Shown: positions 38,633-50,889 of the stretch, one piece after another
Position numbering within the stretch: the first letter of the stretch is position 1
How the letters are laid out: each line of letters starts with the position of its first letter
Origin: Kudoa neothunni
Taxonomy: Eukaryota > Cnidaria
DNA length: 64,000 bases
Direction of reading: 5' to 3'
Assembly (NCBI GenBank): GCA_964304625.1
Contig: OZ199839.1
Location: 2,976,001 to 3,040,000 of the forward strand
Notes under the pieces: generated by a model
What the model was told of the DNA's origin: nothing
Seen by the model: the letters and a program-made list of their open reading frames with translations, nothing else
The model's database searches: none
Program-made: the position numbers and the translations under genes

Positions 38633-39586
38633 ATGTCGATTTCTGGATACATAGTGGGATTTATTCTAGGGTGATTTTATATTAGCCTAACCTAGTCTTT
38701 CTGGCTAGTTGGTTGTTTGGTTGTTTGCTTGTTTGTTGGATGTAAATACAAACCATTTAGTTACGTACTATCAAACTACAATAATATTATCAACCTTAAA
38801 CACCCTCTGTTTATAAGCACAATAGCTTATGATGAACGTAGCTCTATTGTTATGGAATTGGGTGCTTTCCTTGGTGTTTGTTTCAGTAACCAATCGAATA
38901 ACAACTGGTAAATGCTTTAAAATTTTTCTAGCCTTTTTAGTTATCAGAAAAAGATATCACATTATTGAAACTATTAATGTGTCACAGGGGTTGAATATTT
39001 TCTCCTATATAACAGGGCTTCAATCAGCTTTTTATTGTATTGTGACTTTGAGAATCAAAGTAATGACTGATGCATTTTACAAATGAACTTACATTTGTGA
39101 ACAGGTCAATGCTTATTCGTACATACATTACTGCTTTGCTGGGCTATTTTTTCTCACATCTAATATCTATTTTCTCACCCAAACATTTTTCACATTTAAG
39201 ATCTTTTCGATTGAGAAAACCCGAAATTTTCTAACGTGGAGTATAGTACGATTGGTCTTATCGATATCTTTGGGAGTTACCTTTACTCTTATGTTTTTCT
39301 GTAAGTATTTTTATAAATCGTTCTTTTTTTAAATTAAAGAAACCACATTATTTTAATCCAGGCTTTCTCACACATTACACCACTCACAAAACAAACTCTG
39401 AAACCCTCTCCAACCCATGTGTATAGTTCATCGAATCTCGTGCTGTGTGATCATAGTTAATTTTAGACATGGAATCGGATCGCATCATGGGCAGAATGGA
39501 CGGAAATCACTCTTGTCATTCTGTCATTGTTAATTTTCCTTTTTGACAACGAATTTATTAACGATAACTCATGTAATTTCTACTGA
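38633..39586 (+). CDS. DRAM/TMEM150/FRAG1-family membrane protein, 6 exons
   Basis: Six-helix protein of the Frag1/DRAM/Sfk1 family, whose members act in lysosome-linked autophagy, phosphoinositide regulation or GPI-anchor maturation. Exons: 38633 to about 38671 (uncertain), 38696-38885, 38941-39059, 39105-39300, 39362-39420 and 39467-39586, about 240 residues. FISTIAYDERSSIVMELGAF matches the family's ISDTGxxPPESxxFxxxLNxGAF signature after the first helix. A basic IRKRYHIIETIN follows helix 2. SYIHYCFAGLFF is the usual HxxGA-type helix, and ASWAEWTEI matches the C-terminal SAxxEW motif. The first intron would be only about 25 nt and needs one extra G at 38670, so the N-terminus is unsure. 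Which subfamily it belongs to cannot be told. Confidence 0.72.
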
Positions 39587-40561
39587 AAGATCTCCTCGAT
39601 ATCACAGCGTTATCTAAATTATACTTGTTTCTTAAAACATTAGGTTATAATATATAACATACTTTATTTATGCCAAATTATTTTATTAATATTTATAATA
39701 GCAGATAATTTTTTTAAATTAAATACCTATTTATTTTTAATTCTGTTAGCTAAATCTCTATGTAATTGATGACAGATATAAAATAATCCTGTTAATCATG
39801 TCGTATTATTCCGTTCAAAGGCTCGAATATTATAATACAAAAACCTTCATTTTATAATTACATAATAAATATATTCTTAGGATAACATGATTTATCAACT
39901 GTTAAGGGTATGAAAACAAATCTATTCAAAAACGCTTGTCGCAGACTTTTTCGGAGATTTGGAATAAGATGCGCAATAATCGTACATTGTTTGTGCGCTT
40001 GCGCAATGCAAAACGGAGATTAATTAGAAAATTGAAAAATTATAATATTTGTTATTGTTTTTTTGTAGATTTCATTAAATTTGAAATTCATACATAGAAG
40101 GATTTAATGTTAAACTTGCAGGATATTCATGGTAGAAACATTGATTAAAATCTAATAAGTTGGTTTGTCGAGAAATTCGAGAAATACATAAAAAGAAAAA
40201 CTTATAATAGTTAGTTATAACACTAGATTATTTTTATTTCAACAGGTTAAAAACCTGGTTTTGATGCAACACGCTAAGATATTCGACATAATTATAGCTT
40301 ATCTGCAGCCCGTAAACAATTTTTAATAAGAATCTTCAAAACTATATGACTTAGCTAAGTAAATCTAGAGTTAAAACCACTTTAAATCTAAAAATCATTG
40401 ATTAATAACTTCATTGCCAAATATGTTCAATATTTTCCCGCTTATTTTTTAAGTTGTCGCATATTTTCGAAACAGTAATCTTAAAAAATAAGAAACTATT
40501 ATAAATTTAAAAAAATGGAATTATAAACGTAATTGTTTTAGATCGAGAAATATTCAAATAC
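39587..40561. other. Intergenic, no gene recognised
   Basis: AT-rich with no protein-like stretch. It ends where the dispersed repeat at 40562 begins. Confidence 0.5.
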
Positions 40562-40915
40562 AGTGGGTGAAGGATGGTTCGTAACTTATAAAGTTGTGCG
40601 CGCGATATTATGTATGAAAAGATGCCTTAAATCAATTACAATGATAAGTTATCCGGAGAAAATTACTCAGTTATATTAATGTTTTTAACTTTTCTGATAA
40701 TTATATCGTGTACATCTCGTTCAGTATACGGAATTTGTTTGTAACTATTTAAACAATAATATTTCATGCCTTAAATCAGAAAAATGAAGGTAGCAATTTT
40801 GAAAGGAATAATTTTTCGTTCTCTTTCGTCTAATTTTTTTAAATTGTGATCTCCGTTCCACGCCTCGGCTGGTTTTGGAAAAACTTTATTATTTCATATG
40901 GACGTGGCTATTTGC
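40562..40915. repeat. Dispersed MITE-like repeat, copy 1 (right-truncated)
   Basis: About 350 bp similar to 49015-49375: both share GGTTCGTAACTT/GGTTTGTAGTTC at the start, a GCGCGCG block, AACTATTTAAACAATAA and GGCTGGTTTTGGAAAAAC. No coding content. Copy 2 has both terminal inverted repeats; this one lacks the right one. Confidence 0.65.
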
Positions 40916-41120
40916 ATGGATGGGAATATCTCCTAGGCTATATTTTTCCTAAAAAATTTTATAAAATTTTTTTTGCTCATTATGTTAAATTTTAAATAAT
41001 GTTATATAAAATATCCAAAAATTGGAGCAGTCATTTCAAACATTAGAAAGATACACACATGGTGCCAAATGGCAACATTGGGGTGCGCACGTGTTCGTTT
41101 TTATGTTACTTTGTTTTTAG

Positions 41121-44100
41121 GCAGTGACTATTGGCCCGAACATGTTAATTTGGCCATTCTTTTAGTTTCATTTCACTTATAATAACATTAAATTGCATTA
41201 TTAAATTATATATCATGTATGGAATTATTTATGATTAATAGTAACTAATAATTAAATGCATACATCAAATAAAATATATCTTGAGGATGTAAATAAGCTT
41301 AGTTGTAGGTCCAACAAATTGGCATAAAATATTGTAGAGTATAATTATCGATATTTCGTGAATGCCGTGCGTTGGAGTTGCACCTAATCTTCAAGATATG
41401 GTGTCTGGATAGTATGAACCAAAAATTATAAGAAATATGTAACTATTTTCTACCTTTATTACATTAGCAATGAAAATAATTTATCATAATTTTACATAGG
41501 TTACTTTCAGGAATATTGAATATTAGGCAACTTTAAAACAATAATTAGCTTAGCGGTTATGTAGCGTTTAAAAGAAGAAAATCGAAAGAGATCGTATATA
41601 AATTTATATTTTTGATTAGTGATCAAAAGTTTCGTTATTTTTAAAGTCACAGATTGTTCGAGAGCTAAATGTTTTTCTGTATTTTATTCTCTGATATTTT
41701 GCATCGTTTGCAGTACCAATATTTGTGTTTGGATTAACGCTAATGCATTGGCATTTAAAATAACTCCATTCAAGACAAATATCACAACCAATTGCTGAAT
41801 CACCATTTGACAAATTTGTTTTGCAGATATTGCACCTATATCCAACAATTGTTTTCTGCTTTATAATTTGTTTAAGGTTGAATAGAGCATCTTTGCTAAA
41901 ATAAGTGAATATCTTATCGAAATAAACTCTCGGATCAAGTATCCCATCACTTATGTTGTCCAACAAAACTTCCACGTACTTTTCCTCAATTATAACCTTT
42001 TGATTAATAATCTTAACAGCGAAGTCTTTACTAACAAACCAATCAAGAATTTCTGAAATGAATTATATCATTCTTGTTAATAAAAGAGTTACTCAAAATC
42101 CTTTGTTTCTATTACTGTAGTAGATGAGCTCCTTGGGCGACCTTTATGTTTAATTCTAATTGGAAGAACTAATTTTGAAACAAATATAAAACAATAAGTA
42201 TCTTACGTGAAACCCGAAATCTGATTATTTATCGCGATGTCATCGTTCAACCTTTCTGTACTATACAGAGTTTCTCTGCCAATAACATTAAAATATTCAA
42301 TAGTGCTATATGATACTCTATAGAACTTTTTTCCATGGACGTCCGACTTATACAACCTATAAAATGAATAAAGTAATGGATCGAACAAAATTTAAAAGAA
42401 TACACTTTGATTTTTCCATTGGATGCATCTATTTGCGTTGTTGGTGGATTTTCTTCATTTAGCTTAACAATACTAATTTTTTCTTTTTTTTCAATAAGTG
42501 TGACTAGTTTTTTAAGTTCATTTATCTAATATTCATAGTCGGAACCAGATTTTTCGGAAACTCTTGATGAAATGATCTTGAATAAGCTGGAAGTCTGATT
42601 AAATCTTTTTTGCTCGGAATAGATTGTCGTGGATTTCGATAAAACATTTACAGTTATGAACTCTTTTTGTGGTGATTCATTGGTTTGCTCGTTGCTTACC
42701 TTAAATCGTGAGTTATTCAAGAAATATTCTCTAATTCATCTTTTAGAACACAGACATTTTTCAAATAACGGAAGATTGCTTTTTTTTCGTTCCAAAAATA
42801 TGTGACAGAACAATAAGCTCATACTCATTCTGAAAAGACAATTACATTCCTCAATATTTGAAAGCGCATTGTCATCTGAAAACATCACATTGTCAAATTC
42901 CTTTGAAACTAACTTAAAGAATATTTTGTTAGATGATTAAAATATTTTAAACATATCAGAATCCAGAACTTTTTGTGGAGTCTTAAGCATTTCCCTGATG
43001 ACTTTATTATCACGTTCAATTCGTGACGTGCGCTGTCGATATATATAAAGAATTTCTTGAAAAACTCTTCGAATGAAGAATAAAATGGTATGACTTGCTT
43101 GATTTTGGAATTTAAACTCTCAACTCTATTGTTAGTAAAGTTTAGGAACATACCGCCAAGTCTTCTCAAACCAGTAACCCATTCCTCTTTTATTAAGTCC
43201 AGGTGTTTTTAAAATAATTATAAATATTTTCTCCGACACATTCTTTGAGTTTTTGCTTATTAAAATCACATGCTCTGATGTTTTTTGAATATGCTATATT
43301 TTGGAGGTGTAAACGTGACGTCTCTTTTCCTTGAGAACTAATATTCATTCGTTCTACTTGAATTTCACGAGCGAACGACTTGAGGACATGATATAAACAT
43401 ATTTGAAAGTTAGCATTTGGGAATTTTTTTTCAGAACTTTTCTTTCAACCAAATCTTTATCGGTCATAAATATTTTTGTGTCTGTTTCCGTTGTAAGATG
43501 GTGTTTTTTCAACGTATCGATAAACCACTCAAAAATTTCTTCGGTCTCTTCCACCAATATTCCAGTTGCCACAATTTCACTAGAACCTCTAGCATTCAAT
43601 ACAACCAGAAAATATACAGGTGCTCTACAATCCATTAATTTATAGGTAGCATCTATACAAATAATTTCGAGGTATGCTTTTAAACATTTGTTCACATCAA
43701 TATCTTGGTAAAATGATCCTTTGAATTTTGAGTCATCTTGCAAAATCTCGATAAAAGTGTTGCTTTTCTTTTTGAGTGACATCAAAAATTCAATAATCTT
43801 TGAATGTGATTTCATAGAATATTTCATGTTTTATAGCTTTTTCAATGGAACAAACTTTCCATATTCACTCAATATTTTTTCTTGAATGGCTTTAATATTT
43901 CCGTTAACTTCCACTAACCGTTTAATTCAAGAAACTTCCTGCTGATTTAATTTCATGGCTTTAGGTAAAAACTTTCTGGGAAACAGTATGGACTTGTGGT
44001 TATGAGCTAAATTCATATGTAAGTTACTTGTTAAACAAATTTTTAAATTTTAAAATTAATAAAATATATTAATTAATCAGTAAATGTACACAATTATAAA

Positions 44101-44595
44101 AAATATACGTTTTTGAGCTGTTTCAATCGTCTTGCAGTCTAATATAGACAAACCGATCATGTTGTTTAATTTTCAACTTTAATTCTTTGCAGCTGTTAAA
44201 CCCATCACCAACTTTTAAAATATTGTTATTCTCAACAACGTTAGCACCAACATTCTCATAACTTACATTAGTGACCATTACGCAAATATTACCACGTTAA
44301 AGTACCCACGTGTCTTTCGGTATTATGGACTCCAAATGTATTTATAAAATGAATTTTTGAAAACTAATACTAAAATTTAAACGCAAATCTCAAAAATAAT
44401 TTTTTAATAACAGTTATTCGTGTTACAAGATTATTTTCATATAACTACGTAATTTCAGGCTTAATTGACATTATCATATCCTTCAAATTTAGAAAAAATA
44501 CTTATATCGTATTTATCATGTTGTCAAATGTTAATTTAGGTGAAGTAAAACTAAAGGAATGGCGTAATTAACATGTTCGGGCCAATAGACATTGC
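41121..44595 (-). mobile_element. Mutator-like element (ZSWIM-type MULE) with long terminal inverted repeats and PHD-like finger
   Basis: The ends share about 60 bp of inverted similarity, including the exact core CTATTGGCCCGAACATGTTA at 41129 and complemented at 44589. The minus-strand transposase begins near 44280 (GFNSCKELKLKIKQHDRF, like the N-terminus of ZSWIM proteins). ICIDATYKLMDCRAPVYF and IFMTDKDLVERK carry the DDE-type Asp residues (43827-43354). After a frame change PNANFQICLYHVLKSF follows, and TNNRVESLNSKIKQVIPF lies near 43110. The C-terminal piece (41975-41616) has CNICKTNLSNGDSAIGCDIC then SYFKC, a PHD-like zinc finger with Tyr where His is usual. Several frame changes occur. 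No clear target duplication was found. Confidence 0.82.
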
Positions 44596-45938
44596 GAAGA
44601 AAAAAAGAATTCTCGTCAATACGTTTACATTAATTATTATTATTATTAATACAGCTACATCTATTAAAATTAGAATTAATACATTATCGTAATTCTCGTA
44701 TTTCTCTTATCAAAGAATACCTTCAATAAATACACGAATTATCGTAAAGTAATACGTACGTTTATCAAAGATAACAAAATTTGATTATTAAAAACAGTTT
44801 AAGAATTTATTGACTGATTTTCATTGAGTTTAATAGCCCTTAATAATATTATACCTTAGAAATCCTAAAGTACGACACAAACCCATAATGCGAAAATTTC
44901 CCTTATATAATTCTGATGTCATTTAACTTACCCCTATCATTTAAATTTTACTCCCAAGTGGTAAATTTACCCTCTGTTGAGAACCCCTGCATTAGTAGAT
45001 ACTTTTTTATTTTTTAAACTTTTCAGTAATCATATAGCTCAAATGTATTTTCTCCTGGTCTCAATAAATTTTCTCACAGTTATGATGTTTATATCACTTT
45101 TTTTATTTTTGGTGAAACATTTGATTAGCTTTACAATTATCACATTTAATTTCGTTCATATTTTTGCATTATAATGAAAGCGGATTTTCTAAAATTAACA
45201 ATTTAGATTTAAAGTGAATTTAGGTGGCCAATACTTGTAAATTATAAACTTTTTTGCCCAAATTCTGCCTTGCAATAAATACTAATCGTTAACCATACAT
45301 AAATTGAAGAAATTCTAAAGTTATTTTATCTTATGTAAATAAATTTTATGTTATTGAATATTCTTAAATAATATATTTTTAGATTGAGTTTCAATTACTA
45401 TAGCTATCGTGCAATGTTTACAATGAAAATATGCGCAAATAGCGTATTCGACATTTTTTCGTTATTATGAAAAATAGGAACCATTATTCACTGAATCTAC
45501 CTTAAATTTAAATTTTAAGGTATTAGATAAACATTTTTATATTTTGTATAATTCTACGATAACAAAAAGCGTACAGAGAATTTCTTTTTTGTTTGGCGAT
45601 AAAACGCTGATACAGGGAGAGAACAGAATTTTTTATCGCTATATTTGCACTTATAGTTATTAATTTAGCTTAATATTTAAAGAAAAGCAACTGCACAAGA
45701 ATGAAAAATTCAAGCATGCAGATATGCTTCTCAAGTCACGTGATCGTCCATGTGTTCATGAATAATTGCGTGGAATGAGTTGAACAATGTTTTATTACAG
45801 TTCAGAAAGTTATATGTTATCAATAAATACATAATTAAAAAATTTTTAAATATGCGCAGAATAAAGCTAACATGAAACGCATTGACTATTTCATGTAAAG
45901 TTGGTACATTGTGCGCAGACATTAAAAATTGTATTTTA
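44596..45938. other. Intergenic, no gene recognised
   Basis: AT-rich gap between the MULE and MIA40, with no protein-like stretch. It should hold the MIA40 promoter. Confidence 0.5.
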
Positions 45939-46341
45939 ATGAGCAACATCAATCCCAAAGATGCTATTTTAAAATTGACAGACGAAGATCTGAAAATTGA
46001 AACGACCGCAAGGATTCCTAATATGGGAGTCATCAATTACAATGGTGACATCAATTGGGATTGTCCATGTTTGGGCGGACTCCCATTCAGTGAATGTGGT
46101 CAACAATTTCGAGATGCATTTTCTTGTTTCTACTATTCGGATGACGATAAAAAAGGAGTGGAATGTGTGGATTATTTTGATAAACTTTACACATGTTTGC
46201 AGTCACACCCACACCTTCTTCCAAAAAAAATCCGCTACCTCCACTTCCGACGTTTCTAGCGATGAGAAGAATTCCCAACAGGAACAAATCGATCCACCTT
46301 CAAATGTTCATATTTCCGAACTGATCTCTCAGGATGCCTAA
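45939..46341 (+). CDS. CHCHD4: Mitochondrial import and assembly protein CHCHD4/MIA40
   Basis: Oxidoreductase of the mitochondrial intermembrane space that traps and oxidises small cysteine-rich proteins together with ALR/Erv1. The catalytic Cys-Pro-Cys lies in DINWDCPCLGGLPFSECGQQ, and the twin Cx9C motifs are CGQQFRDAFSC and CVDYFDKLYTC, followed by LQSHPHLLP. This is the classical animal short form without a presequence. The start is taken as the ATG at 45939 (MSNINPKDAILKL); an upstream in-frame start at 45882 would add 19 residues. After the A8 run at 46223-46230 the frame gives a quick stop at 46257, whereas another frame is open to 46341 as a Ser/Gln/Asp-rich tail ending ISELISQDA, the kind of acidic tail the family has. 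I take the run length as an error. No introns seen, which is unusual here. Confidence 0.9.
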
Positions 46342-46506
46342 TTTTTTTTATTATTTTATTAGTAAAATGTAGACAGGTGGTTTAAAAGTTGTGTTTTTTA
46401 CAGCGTGAAAACCGGTGAATTAATTTTAATTAATAATAATTATTCACATTCTTGAATAAATTAAATTTTTAATATGATTTTATGAGATGGTTAAACTCAT
46501 TCGCGC

Positions 46507-46767
46507 GTGCGCAGTGGGCAGATGAAAAACAAAGCTGCGGCGGAAAAGGATTATTCAAATAATAAGTACGTTGTGTTAAAGAAAGATAACGCCAATAATA
46601 GCACACAATGTTGGTTAAAGTTTAGAATGTCCCCGACCGTAGGGAAAATTCGGGTAGACACATTCGGCGATTCTCGAATAATGTTACCTGACATTTATAC
46701 CGCCGAGAATTTAAGCAACCTCACTTTTGAGGATATTGTTATTTCAAAAATAATCAGACTGATTTAA
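46507..46767 (+). CDS. Hypothetical open frame beside the Merlin remnant
   Basis: An 86-residue open frame, with KNKAAAEKDYSNNKYVVLKK and later IMLPDIYTAENLSNLTFEDI, opening MRSGQM. It is lysine and asparagine-rich, with a composition more protein-like than most frames of this size. It has no recognised domain. It lies just upstream of the transposase-like sequence and may be host exon, element cargo or chance. Confidence 0.3.
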   Translation: MRSGQMKNKAAAEKDYSNNKYVVLKKDNANNSTQCWLKFRMSPTVGKIRVDTFGDSRIMLPDIYTAENLSNLTFEDIVISKIIRLI

Positions 46768-46789
46768 TAGATTTTTACAAAATATATAT

Positions 46790-47290
46790 CTTCTCCGAGA
46801 AGGAGAGTCTGTGATTGTGGCGCTACAAATGAAACTTACTCCTAGAAAAAAAGTGCCGACGACGGATTTAGCTTTAGATGCTACATTAAAATATGCCAAC
46901 AAGAAAAATCAATTAGATTCTGGTCATTTTTTACCAGTCAAACTACCATTATATAAAATATTGAAAATAATCTATTTTTGATGGAAGAATGTGGCATTAA
47001 ATCTACTGCAACAGCTGTTGATTGGAAAAACTTTCATGCGAGATATTTGCTTAAATTACTTTATTAGGAATCCAATAAAAATTGGTGCTCTGGAATAAGG
47101 GTGCAGATTGACGAGAGTCAAATATGCAAGAGGAAAATTCGGAGTAGGGAGAATCCTAGAAAATCAAAGCATATGGATAGTTTGTAGGCGTGGATGAGAA
47201 TGGAGAGTTTTATTAAACGAGGGCGTTTTTTACTGAATAATAATCCCATTAACTTGTTTAATGTACTTGTAGAGAAATAGTATCTGCTCC
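46790..47290 (+). mobile_element. Merlin (IS1016/ISXO2-type) transposon remnant 1
   Basis: The plus strand reads RVCDCGATNETYS, stop, KKSADDGFSFRCYIKICQQ, the zinc-ribbon-like start of ISXO2-type transposases, then KSIRFWSFF. About 80 codons later QIDESQICKRKIRSRENP carries the (I)DES catalytic motif that this family shows as EIDESKFGKRK. Stops and frame changes are present. Terminal repeats were not identified. Confidence 0.72.
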
Positions 47291-47619
47291 CTCTTCATTT
47301 TAGGTGTAGCAATTGTTACAAATTCAATTGTTTTTGCCTCTCCAAAATGAATATGAACGTTCAAAGGCCAATACCTAAAATTAAATCGCATGAAATGAAT
47401 GATGTGGATTATTCATTCAGTTATTATTTTAAAAAATAATTATTTTATATCTAAATACTAGTCTCGCAATTCGAAGATGTAAAACTAAGGTAGCTCCTCG
47501 AAGTAGAACTTTCTTTTCAGGTTTGAATGTGTTTCATCCCCCCTCCCAACATAACGGTGAATAAAATATATAAAACTATTTTCTTCTGCGAAAACCATCT
47601 GGTAACAGAGGGTATGTTA

Positions 47620-47720
47620 TTGAGATTGATGAGACGCTTCTTCGCGGGAAGCGCAAAAATAATCGAGGCCGGTATTTAAAGGGAGATTTTCGGAAGGCGG
47701 CCAAAACCAAAATAATTTAT
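47620..47720 (+). mobile_element. Merlin transposon remnant 2
   Basis: IEIDETLLRGKRKNNRGRYL followed by KGDFRKA is the central catalytic motif of a Merlin/ISXO2-type transposase (EIDExxxGKRKxxRG). It is closer to the family consensus than remnant 1, so it is a separate copy rather than a continuation. Flanking sequence is too decayed to place ends. Confidence 0.7.
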
Positions 47721-49014
47721 TAACGAATTAATGTTAAATTTTATATAATACAATGTTAAATCAACTGGTAAAATTGTAAAACACCTTAGAAATATAAAAA
47801 ACATCTTTATTTATAAACTCTCCTCAATAATTAAGTACATTGTAGCGTCTAAGCTAAGGCTTAAAATATAATAGTTAGTTTATAAAAAATGAGTGAAGAG
47901 TGCAACATATGTATAATACTATATTACTGATTTCCTATTTACGTTGCTTCTTTTATTTTTTACGATTAACTAAGTTAAGAATGATTCTTTAAAATTAATT
48001 ATTAAACGATTTTTTTGGACAGATATCGAATGCAATGAAGATTGAAGGATAAATTTATAATAAGATGTGTAAGGTTTAATTAAACGTCTGAGTCGTATAA
48101 TTTTGAAACGACCCATTCCAAAAAATGTTATTAAGGCGTATAATAATGCAGAAGTTAATGTCGTGCATAATAAGGTGGGTTTTCACTGGTTATTGGGAAC
48201 TTAACGAAGATTTCACGTGTGCCGATGGTGTCGTATTCAGGATTTTGCACCAAAATTAGATATAACCATAATTAGCTGAATACTTCCTCTCGGTATTCTT
48301 TTATTTTATTATGAACGCTCGTGAAAGAGTCGGCGAAAAAAACGATGTACAGGGGCGTGTTTCTAGATGCCGACATCCTACCCTATTACCTGTTTTTTAA
48401 GGTGCCATAGGGGTTGGATATGGAGGATAAGTCTGGTGCTTTATAGTAACAAATTTTGGCCGGCTTTGGGAAAATATTATGGATGTATTTTCTTATTTCA
48501 TGGTTTGATTCTTTTTCATTTCGTTTAATTCTTTTGAATATTAACAAAATTAATCTATTTTTTTCAAAAATGTTCGAACAAATCAGTAAAACCAGCCAGT
48601 CACGTGATCAACAATCTGGAAATTTCGCAACCTTGTTATATTATTTAGATCCAAATATTTTAATAACAAAATAAAAAAATAAAATATATCGATTGTACAT
48701 TTGGTTATCCAAACTGTTTTTTCTTTTTAAAAAAGTGCGTAAAAACCTATCACTGACTGTATTTTGTACTTATACATATAAACTTCTCTTTGTTTATCTA
48801 GCGTTTTTCCAATAAATAGAAAAAATTGTCATTAACCGCAAGCTAAGGTATTCCGGTTTTGGATGCAAAAACCGGTAATTAACCATTCGACTGCAATCAA
48901 TTAATTGAAAGACATTAGTTTCAAATAATAATTTGACCATAATAAATTAAATTAAATAAATCAATTTTTAAATATTATTTTTTCAACCTCTAAAGCTTAG
49001 AAACTCACTAAAGT
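47721..49014. other. Intergenic, no gene recognised
   Basis: AT-rich. Short open stretches at 48300-48675 are not assignable, and some may belong to the Merlin remains. Confidence 0.45.
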
Positions 49015-49475
49015 ATGTGACGTGCGGTTTGTAGTTCCCGATATTGCGCGCGCAATGCAAGAAAGGAAACAATTTATACGTCTACTACAGTGGTAAGTTA
49101 CTTGGGTTAAAATTACTCAATTATAGGGAGTATTTTTAAATTTTCTGACAACTATATCTTGTAATTATCGTTCCAATGTCCGGAATATGTTTATAACTAT
49201 TTAAACAATAACATTTCATGTCTTGAATCAGAAAAATAAGAGAAAGAAATTATGAAACTTGTCATCTCCGTTACAGTTACCATCACCAACCAAATCACTC
49301 ATTTTAGCATCATTTTCGACATTATTTCCGCTACACGTCTTGGCTGGTTTTGGAAAAACCTTTATTATTTCATATTTCTCTTTTAAAATCCTAACTCAAT
49401 TTTACTTTTGTTTCCCATTTCGTTCCTAATCGATGACAAAAATCTCAATGCATCTGAAAAGTTACGAACCACACG
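49015..49475. repeat. MITE-like repeat, copy 2, with terminal inverted repeats
   Basis: The left end TGACGTGCGGTTTGTAGTTC and the complement of the right end TGACGTGTGGTTCGTAACTT agree at about 16 of 20 positions. The interior matches copy 1 at 40562-40915. No coding content and no clear target duplication, so the superfamily is unknown. Confidence 0.65.
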
Positions 49476-49905
49476 TCACTACGGAATAATCCATAAAAAC
49501 ATAACTAATTAATTGATTGATTTAAAAATATTTTAGTTATATTCTTAGCGGTCTAATTATTGTTTTCAACTCGTTCGAGTGATAAATAACTTATTATAAT
49601 CTTAGCCGTATGTTAATTTTGTAACATTTTCTCAAATTACCAACTACAAGTCACTAGGTACCCCACACGTCACCCACTTACTACGCTTTTAATTGTGCTG
49701 GGACAACAATTTACTCGCATAGTAACAATTATATTCACACTAAACGTCCATAAAATAGGGCATATAGTGAGTTAAAAAACATCTGAAATTTTATATAAAC
49801 AAGAAATTACATTATTGATACAAATACTTTGTTTGTTCTTGTGGAAACTATATAAGGTACCCTTGGGGGCTGAGGGTAGCTGCGCCCGCTGACTATTCAT
49901 TGACA

Positions 49906-50889
49906 ATGTGGGGAGCTGGTTCAGTTTTTGATTACAGGAGCAAATCGAGGCATTGGATAGAATTTGTAAAACAGCTGACAAATTTCGAAACATGCAAAAC
50001 TATTGTGGCATGTTGTCGAGATCCTTCATCAGCTCAAGTATTATTAATTAAACACATCGAACGATAATCTCCCAAAAATCATTAAATAAAATTTCTCAAG
50101 GAACTTACCTCATTAGCAAAAGAATCAACCAAAATATTGATCAAAAACGATTAGGTAGATAATTACAATTAATTAATAAAGGTGATAAAATAATCACGAT
50201 TAAGATGTGACAAACGAAGTGGATATCCAAAAGATGGCCGATGAGCTAAATAAAGACTTGCCCGATGGATTAGATCTGGTGATCAATAACGCTGGTACCT
50301 TTAGTAAATTTAGACAATCTGGGGCCAACACTGAAATCCCTCGTTCGATTGACGCCGAAACATCCACAACCTTATTCATACTTTTAGGGTGAATGTTTTA
50401 GGTCCATTTCTGTTAACAAAAGTAATACGATACTGTTTCTTTCGATGGTAGTTACAAAATTTAGGCTTTAATACCACTGTTGACAAAAGGTGCGAAAAAT
50501 CATAATGATATGTCGGTTGTGTTCAATGTGACTAGCAGAATGGGCTCGATACAAGAAAATGATTCCGGCGGCGCATACAACTATAGACTTAGTAAAGTAT
50601 CGTTGTCGCTGAAACTGTTCACCATCCAAATTTTGATTATTTTAAAATAATAAAATCATTTAGACCGCCCTCAACATGTTAACCAAGAATCTTGCCATCG
50701 ATTTAGCCGATCTAGGAATAATGAGCGTGGCATGCCATCCAGGTTGGGTTTTAACTGACATGGGAGGGTTGTAATGCGTTGATTGATGCCCGCACAAGTG
50801 TTTCTGGAATGTTGGAAAGGATAATGGAATTAACTCCTAATGACAACGGCAAACTTATTCGATTCGACGCAGCTCCCATTCAGTATTAA
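49906..50889 (+). CDS. Sniffer/C-factor-type short-chain dehydrogenase, several base-run frame breaks
   Basis: Cytosolic NADPH-dependent SDR related to carbonyl reductase sniffer and C-factor. [11 protein letters not shown] is the cofactor loop. [20 protein letters not shown] follows in a frame shifted at 49957. [15 protein letters not shown] is an exon bounded by ag/gt, and [16 protein letters not shown] then [14 protein letters not shown] give the NNAG motif. [11 protein letters not shown] leads to an intron, then [23 protein letters not shown] (catalytic Ser region) and AYNYRLSK (Tyr-x3-Lys). [12 protein letters not shown] follows, then [17 protein letters not shown]. The end is FDAAPIQY at 50886. 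Frame breaks sit at 49957, 50143-50147, 50375-50376 and 50766-50768, each at a base run. The start ATG at 49906 is a guess, since the junction to the cofactor loop is also off frame. Confidence 0.8.
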
